Assembly: GCA_030147635.1 (NCBI GenBank)
Contig: JASBUZ010000015.1
Span: 26,528 to 90,527, forward strand
Origin: Gammaproteobacteria bacterium
Lineage (GTDB): Bacteria > Pseudomonadota > Gammaproteobacteria > Legionellales > Legionellaceae
Direction: 5' to 3'
Length of the DNA stretch: 64,000 nt
Below the pieces are notes generated by a model. The model did no database searches, was not told the origin of the DNA, and saw only the letters and a list, made by a program, of their open reading frames with translations. Below are positions 62,947 to 64,000 of this stretch, piece after piece. Made by a program: the position numbers and the translations under genes. Within the stretch, counting starts at the first letter, position 1; each line of letters opens with the position of its first letter.

Positions 62947-64000
62947 TCAAGCTTCGGCTAACGCTGTAAAACCATTCAAAATACCCCGGCCCAATGCTTC
63001 AGTATGCTCAATGATATCGTCATGTGTGCAATCAATTTTTATGACTTGAAGTTTTCTTTTGACTATCGCTTGAATATTATTATTAAACTCATTCAACTTA
63101 TCTTGGCCTTTTTTAGTCTTATTTCTGAATTTGGCCGCTTTGAACAAAGTCACTTTCGTATGCCGCAAAGTACCTGTAATCGAATCTTCTCCTAATAAAG
63201 CAACTGTATTCACAGCCTCAACAACTCTTGTAATATATGATTCATCCAATCCAAGCGATTGGAGCTGGGCTTGCTTTCTTGCTCGTTCGCTTTTTACTTT
63301 ACTTTTAATCTCAGCCTCATTTGATTGTTCACGGTTCAACCAAGTATCCAATAAGTAAACTTGGATATTTCTAAATCCGAGCTGCTCCAGTTGATAAGCT
63401 ATTTCAAGTGCAATATTGCCACCGAGTGACCATCCACATAAAATAATTTCAGTCGGAAGTACGCTGGCTTCCTGCATTTGTTCAATATAATACTTAGCTA
63501 ATACTGAGAGTTGATCAATATCCGCCTCATGATACAAGTAATAGTTGTCCACGCCTATTGACTGATAATGTGCCTCTAAAGCATTCGCTAATGCCTGATA
63601 AACTTCACAACCACTTAATGCTGAGTGAATAAAATAAATTTTAGGCTTCAATCTGTTTTTTGTGTTTAACTCCTTAATAACCGGATAACGAATCGTTTGT
63701 GTCGCCAGTACACGAGATAAGTCACAAATACGCGGATATCGAAAAATATCCGTTACGGTCAAAGTGGCTGATAATCGCTTATTGATTCTTTGAGCCAGCT
63801 GAATCGCTAAAATTGAATGACCGCCCAATTTGAAAAAGTCATCCTGAACCCCTACACGTTCAAGCTTTAAAGTAGATGCCCAAAGCGCACAAACTTCTGA
63901 TTCAATCGCTGTGCGAGGTGCAACATACTCTTCAGAATTAAAATCAGGGGCCGGGAGTGCCTTTCGGTCTAACTTGCCGTTTTGATTGAGGGGCAGTTTG
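62947..64000 (-). CDS. Non-ribosomal peptide synthetase, C-terminal part (A end, PCP, TE), cut by window edge
   Basis: The frame is open from 64000 to the TGA at 62947, 351 codons visible. In order: the end of an adenylation domain with its A10 motif (NGKLDRKALPAPD, Lys contacting the adenylate), a peptidyl carrier domain with the phosphopantetheine Ser in FKLGGHSILAIQLAQ, and a type I thioesterase with IYFIHSALSGCEVYQ, the nucleophile in GWSLGGNIALEIAY, the Asp in YLLDTW and a His in DCTHDDII. The thioesterase shows that this is the last module; the chain is released here. The rest lies beyond the window. It is convergent with the operon that makes its probable monomers. Confidence 0.93.
   Translation of the reverse strand, partial: KLPLNQNGKLDRKALPAPDFNSEEYVAPRTAIESEVCALWASTLKLERVGVQDDFFKLGGHSILAIQLAQRINKRLSATLTVTDIFRYPRICDLSRVLATQTIRYPVIKELNTKNRLKPKIYFIHSALSGCEVYQALANALEAHYQSIGVDNYYLYHEADIDQLSVLAKYYIEQMQEASVLPTEIILCGWSLGGNIALEIAYQLEQLGFRNIQVYLLDTWLNREQSNEAEIKSKVKSERARKQAQLQSLGLDESYITRVVEAVNTVALLGEDSITGTLRHTKVTLFKAAKFRNKTKKGQDKLNEFNNNIQAIVKRKLQVIKIDCTHDDIIEHTEALGRGILNGFTALAEA

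Noticed and set aside
1-64000. tRNA, rRNA, CRISPR array, integrase or replication origin
   Set aside because: Reading the intergenic spaces revealed no cloverleaf, no regularly spaced direct repeats with unique spacers, no integrase and no DnaA-box cluster.

Overview
The window is a compact, moderately AT-rich chromosomal segment of a Gram-negative gammaproteobacterium. The housekeeping set supports this: PBP2/RodA, PdxB, citrate synthase, PilC/PilD, KdsB (so LPS with Kdo), TrmJ/SuhB, ClpB, HslUV, a Zur-type Fur protein, S20, AsmA, MutY, DapD/DapE, RND efflux and GspC. Several features point to a host-associated lineage of the Legionellales type (Legionella/Coxiella and relatives). These are a Hanks-type kinase with a coiled-coil front, a tandem family of membrane proteins whose acidic C-termini resemble Dot/Icm E-block signals, a Fic protein, Sel1-repeat proteins, a Pht-like MFS carrier next to deoB, and a eukaryotic-like bZIP protein. 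The genus assignment is inference; no rRNA or tRNA gene was seen.

Layout. 1-2.8 kb: 3' part of mrdA, rodA, and convergent rnhB. 2.9-5.7 kb: a small holin-like membrane protein, an MdfA-type exporter and pdxB. 5.6-7.8 kb: two full copies and one broken copy of a putative effector family. 7.9-11.3 kb: gltA and pilCD. 11.2-16.5 kb: putative effector kinase, Sel1-like and membrane proteins, ogt-kdsB-phosphatase operon, and an acidic-tailed unknown. 16.5-24.1 kb: iscS, trmJ, suhB, a Fic protein with a repeated 12-mer in front, sppA and clpB. 24.2-24.6 kb: the bZIP-like gene. 24.7-29.0 kb: RND adaptor and pump. 29.1-32.5 kb: a decayed toxin-antitoxin pair, an NlpC/P60 hydrolase and a glycosyltransferase. 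32.7-38.1 kb: hybrid histidine kinase, response regulator, Hpt-REC-REC-GGDEF protein and a lysine-rich unknown. 38.2-43.6 kb: hslVU with a heat-shock promoter, an MFS-deoB-zur operon and rpsT. 43.6-50.8 kb: asmA-mutY, a Sel1 lipoprotein, gspC, a Cys/Met-metabolism enzyme and dapDE. 50.8-58.7 kb: an acyltransferase, orphan higA, an ABC exporter, a dicarboxylate/amino-acid symporter, three prepilin-like genes and a WbpM-like enzyme. 58.8-64.0 kb: the edge of a non-ribosomal peptide cluster.

The right edge is a biosynthetic locus. A hydroxymandelate-oxidase-like enzyme and a hydroxymandelate-synthase-like dioxygenase suggest a 4-hydroxyphenylglycine route. SbnA-like and SbnB-like enzymes suggest 2,3-diaminopropionate. 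Both lead toward a convergent NRPS whose terminal A(end)-PCP-TE portion is visible. This pairing of two non-proteinogenic amino acid pathways is the best candidate for an undescribed natural-product system here. The best candidate for an undescribed host-directed factor is the 135-aa bZIP-like protein.

Two families of palindromic repeats lie in the spacers. In one, two nested hairpins are kept while the stem sequences change in a compensated way. Several copies sit beside broken genes: the third effector paralogue, a RelE remnant and a lost higB. Small-scale decay therefore seems to have gone together with repeat activity.
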